This document shows positions 5,280-7,765 of a stretch of DNA of 7,765 nt, one piece after another. Position numbers and translations under genes: made by a program. The stretch is from Gammaproteobacteria bacterium (GTDB taxonomy: Bacteria > Pseudomonadota > Gammaproteobacteria > HK1). The number at the start of each line of letters is the position of its first letter. Position 1 is the first letter of the stretch. The notes below the pieces were generated by a model that did not search any database, was not told the origin of the DNA, and worked only from the letters and a program-made list of their open reading frames with translations. Location: the NCBI GenBank assembly GCA_022822245.1, contig JAJECB010000364.1:1-7765 (forward strand), read 5' to 3'.

Positions 5280-6370
5280 TCAGCCTCCGATATAGGACAT
5301 CTCGATCTTGGGTGCCTCCGTCGTGACCGGCGCGCCCCTTTCGTTCCCGGCCGCCGCGCCTGCGGCCGTCCGCGCAACCGGGTCCGGGGTGGCGGCGGTG
5401 CGAAGCTCGGAGTAGCGGTCGTCGCGCCGCCCCCAGATGCGGGTAGGCGGCTCCTGAGCTCTTCGTCGGTGGCGCCGGTGCGAAGCGGCGCCCGGAAGTC
5501 GTGGCCGGACGTCGCGAACAGGCACGTGTAGAGGCGCCCTTCGGCGGAGAGCCGTGCGCGGGTGCAGCCCCCGCAGAACGGCTGGCTCACCGATGCGATG
5601 ACCCCGATCTCGCCCGCCCCGTCACGATAGCGCCATCGGTTCGCGACCTCTCCCGGATAGTTCGCGCCGACCGGCTCGAGCGGGTACCGCTCGTCGATCC
5701 GTTCGACGATTTCCCGGGCGGACACCACGTCGGCGAGCTCCCAGCCGTTCGAGTTGCCGACGTCCATGTACTCGATGTAGCGAACGATGTGCCCGGAGCC
5801 CCGGAAGTGGCGGGCCATCGGCAGGATCTGGTCCTCGTTCCCGCCTCGCTTGACCACCATGTTGACCTTGACCGGGGCAAGGCCGGCATCGGCCGCCGCA
5901 TCGATGGCGCGCAGCACGCCGGACACCGGGAAGTTGACGTCGTTGATCCGCTTGAAGACCGCATCGTCGAGGGCGTCGAGGCTGATGGTGACGCGCCCGA
6001 GCCCGGCATCGCGAAGGGCGCGGGCGCGGGCCGGGGTGAGGAGGGATCCGTTGGTGGTGAGGCTGAGGTCCTCGAGCCCGGGAATGGCGGTGAGCTTCTC
6101 CACCAGGGTCTCGAGCCCCCGCCGCACGAGGGGCTCGCCGCCGGTGAGGCGGATCTTCCGCACCCCCTGCTCCACGAAGAGGGCGGCGACCCGCGCGATC
6201 TCCTCCAGGCTCAGCACCTCCTTGCGGTCGAGGAAGGCGTGGTCGGCGCCGAACACCTCGCGCGGCATGCAGTAGACGCAACGGAAGTTGCACCGGTCGG
6301 TGACGGAGATGCGAAGGTCGCGGAGCGCGCGTCCGCGCGCGTCCGCGAGGGACGGGCGTTTCGCGGTCAT
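5280..6370 (-). CDS. moaA: GTP 3',8-cyclase MoaA, interrupted by a frameshift
   Basis: MoaA is the radical-SAM enzyme that converts GTP to 3',8-cyclo-GTP, the first Moco step. Motifs: RCNFRCVYC (26-34; C27, C31, C34 hold the SAM [4Fe-4S] cluster), LTGGEP (75-80), TTNGSLL (105-111), SLDAL (130-134), [10 protein letters not shown] (201-210) and the second cluster C266, C269 and C283 (CGGC, then C after 13 residues). ATG 6370 overlaps the moeB stop as ATGA. After residue 309 (ELRSRL) the frame leaves the family: as read it runs on to a stop at 5204 with 80 unrelated residues. The true end ([15 protein letters not shown] through KIEMSYIGG, stop at 5280) lies one frame away, starting at 5444. Adding one base near 5444 restores an uninterrupted 363-residue protein. 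The terminal Gly-Gly is needed for activity in the family, so the gene as written would be inactive. A sequencing or assembly error is as likely as a real mutation. Confidence 0.93.
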
Positions 6371-7158
6371 CGCCGGTCTCCGCACGCGGGGCAGCGCGGA
6401 TTTCGCCGGAGCCGGATGGTCTGCCATTCCATGCGCAGGGCGTCGAGCACGAGCACCCGTCCGGCGAGGTCCTCGCCGATGTCGAGGAGCGTCTTCACCA
6501 CCTCGGTCGCCTGGACGGTGCCGATGATCCCCGCGACGGAGCCGAGGACTCCGCTGTCGGCGCAGGTGCCGGGAGGCGCGGTGGCCGCGCCGTGCAGGCA
6601 CTCGTAGCACGGGCCCTCCGGGCGGTCGAGACGGTAGACCGCGACCTGGCCTTCCATGCGGATGACCGCGCCGGATACAAGCGGGCGGCCCGCGTCGATG
6701 CAGGCCCGGTTGAGCGTGCGCCGGGCCTCGAAGCTGTCCGTGGCCTCGACCACCACGTCGGCCGCCGCGACCTCGTCGCGGAGCGTGTCGCCGGTGAGGG
6801 CGCGCTCGATCCGGTCCACCCGGACCTCCGGGTTGAGCGCGGCAAGGGTCCGTGCCGCGGAACGGACCTTGGGTTCCCCGAGCGAGGCGGTGGTATGCAC
6901 GATCTGCCGCTGCAGGTTCGAGAGGTCGACCGCGTCGTGGTCGACGAGGACGAGGTGGCCCACTCCGCTCGCGGCGAGGTACATCGCGATCGGCGACCCG
7001 AGTCCGCCGAGCCCGACGAGGAGCACGCGGGAGGTCCACAGGCGTTCCTGTCCCTCCACCCCGATCTCGGGCAGCATGATCTGGCGGTTGTACCGCAGGA
7101 GCTGCTCGTCGCCGAGCTCGAGGGGCGGTCGGACGGGGGCGGAAGCGACGGTGGTCAT
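6367..7158 (-). CDS. moeB: MoeB/ThiF-family sulfur-carrier adenylyltransferase, likely MoeB
   Basis: MoeB uses ATP to adenylate the C-terminal glycine of MoaD so that it can be thiocarboxylated for molybdopterin synthase. The 263-residue product has the E1-like marks: [12 protein letters not shown] (22-33), the nucleotide-binding GLGGLG (49-54), [14 protein letters not shown] (72-85), K97, and TDSFEARR (140-147) with D141 in the place of the Mg/ATP aspartate (D130 in E. coli MoeB). Zinc cysteine pairs are C184/C187 (CYEC) and C256/C259 (CPAC). There is no C-terminal rhodanese domain. The Moco neighbours favour MoeB over ThiF, though some such proteins serve both ThiS and MoaD. ATG 7158 gives the usual N-terminus; the 35-bp gap to folP shows no clear Shine-Dalgarno site. 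Its stop overlaps the moaA start. Confidence 0.92.
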   Translation of the reverse strand: MTTVASAPVRPPLELGDEQLLRYNRQIMLPEIGVEGQERLWTSRVLLVGLGGLGSPIAMYLAASGVGHLVLVDHDAVDLSNLQRQIVHTTASLGEPKVRSAARTLAALNPEVRVDRIERALTGDTLRDEVAAADVVVEATDSFEARRTLNRACIDAGRPLVSGAVIRMEGQVAVYRLDRPEGPCYECLHGAATAPPGTCADSGVLGSVAGIIGTVQATEVVKTLLDIGEDLAGRVLVLDALRMEWQTIRLRRNPRCPACGDRR

Positions 7159-7193
7159 GGCGGGCAAGATGGGGTCGCCGGGATGCCGTTCAA

Positions 7194-7765
7194 TTATAGG
7201 CCCGCTTCGACGACCGCCGCCTCCGATGGCGCGGGCGGCGGATCCGCGACATGGACCCATGAGCGGTACGCCCGGGCGTGCAGGGCGACGTCGTGGACTC
7301 GCAGCACCTCCACCCCTCGCGCGGCGAGGGCGAGGGACGCGCCGACCGTCTCCGGGTCCCGTTCCGGGGCGGGCGGCCCACCGCCGCCGAACCACGCCTT
7401 GCGGGAGTGTCCGACCAGCACCCGGAAGCCCTCGTCCCGGAACCGGCCGAGCGTGGAGAACAGATCGAGCGCCTGCAGGGTGTCCTTCCCGAAGCCGATC
7501 CCGGGGTCGAAGAGGATTCGCCCCGGATCGAGCCCGGCCGCCTCCCATTCGCGGCGCCGCCGGGCGAGCCAGCCCGCGAGGGCGTCCGCCGCCGCCGGCC
7601 TCGGAGGCAGACGCCGGGCGGGGTCGGCGGGGACGCTCACGGTGTGCACGGCCACCCATTCGGCGCCGCTCTCGCGGGCGAGACGGCGCATCCGTGCGGT
7701 ACCGAGGCCCGAGACGTCGTTCACCATGTCCGCCCCGAGGACAAGGGCGCGCTCGGCGACCTCCG
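7194..7765 (-). CDS. folP: Dihydropteroate synthase FolP, 3' part (5' end beyond the window)
   Basis: FolP condenses 6-hydroxymethyl-dihydropterin pyrophosphate with p-aminobenzoate to give dihydropteroate in folate synthesis. About 189 C-terminal codons are visible and the frame stays open through the window edge (VAERALVLGAD just before MVNDVSG), so the start lies outside. Motifs: NDVSG (near 7707-7721), FDPGIGFGKD (near 7482-7511), VGHSRKAWFG (near 7386-7415) and a GASLALAARGVEVLRVHDVALH run (near 7278-7343). The VHTVSVPADP stretch, in place of the commoner MHM-G-P, recalls a variant DHPS clade also seen in Legionella-type proteins, so a folate enzyme with altered details or a DHPS-like paralog is possible. 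It ends 35 bp before moeB and probably shares its transcript. Confidence 0.88.
   Translation of the reverse strand, partial: EVAERALVLGADMVNDVSGLGTARMRRLARESGAEWVAVHTVSVPADPARRLPPRPAAADALAGWLARRRREWEAAGLDPGRILFDPGIGFGKDTLQALDLFSTLGRFRDEGFRVLVGHSRKAWFGGGGPPAPERDPETVGASLALAARGVEVLRVHDVALHARAYRSWVHVADPPPAPSEAAVVEAGL

Noticed and set aside
5204..6370. MoaA taken as a 388-residue protein with a novel C-terminal extension
   Set aside because: The family C-terminus is fully preserved one frame away at 5280-5444, so the extension is out-of-frame read-through rather than a new domain.

Overview
This window holds most of a molybdenum cofactor (Moco) biosynthesis locus from a high-GC bacterium (roughly 70% G+C by eye, not computed). 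The MoaA, MoaE, MobA and MoeA sequences read like proteobacterial proteins, beta- or gammaproteobacterial by general resemblance. The lineage is an inference from memory of family sequences, not a search result.

Layout. On the + strand at the left are moaE (molybdopterin synthase large subunit) and an intradiol ring-cleavage dioxygenase. They converge on a long minus-strand block. Read in its own direction from the right edge, that block is: the 3' part of folP (dihydropteroate synthase, cut by the window edge), moeB, moaA, a 302-bp spacer full of repeats, a mobA-mobB fusion, moeA and fdhD. Three junctions (moeB/moaA, mobAB/moeA, moeA/fdhD) are 4-bp stop/start overlaps (ATGA or GTGA), so the block is at least two tightly coupled groups separated by the spacer.

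How the genes work together. MoaA, with a MoaC not present here, makes cyclic pyranopterin monophosphate. MoaE, with a MoaD not present here, adds the dithiolene sulfurs, and MoeB adenylates and so recharges MoaD. MoeA inserts molybdenum, using MPT-AMP from a Mog/MoaB-type protein not seen here. MobA attaches GMP to give the guanine-dinucleotide form and MobB assists. FdhD sulfurates the bis-MGD cofactor for formate dehydrogenase. The set points to a bis-MGD enzyme such as formate dehydrogenase elsewhere in the genome. FolP is a pterin/folate enzyme that shares the strand. The dioxygenase has no obvious role in Moco synthesis.

Points that stand out. (1) moaA is broken by an apparent single-base deletion near 5444; the family C-terminus, including the essential terminal Gly-Gly, lies in another frame. 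(2) A roughly 60-bp element that reaches exactly to a start codon occurs three times: before moaE at the left edge, before mobA, and facing away from mobA toward the 3' end of moaA with no real gene behind it. Two copies are 58/61 identical and inverted around a 4.9-kb block. The mobA-side pair forms a large imperfect inverted repeat around two 14-bp dyads of the form AGCGC-N4-GCGCT. No phage, transposase, CRISPR, tRNA or rRNA sequence was seen.
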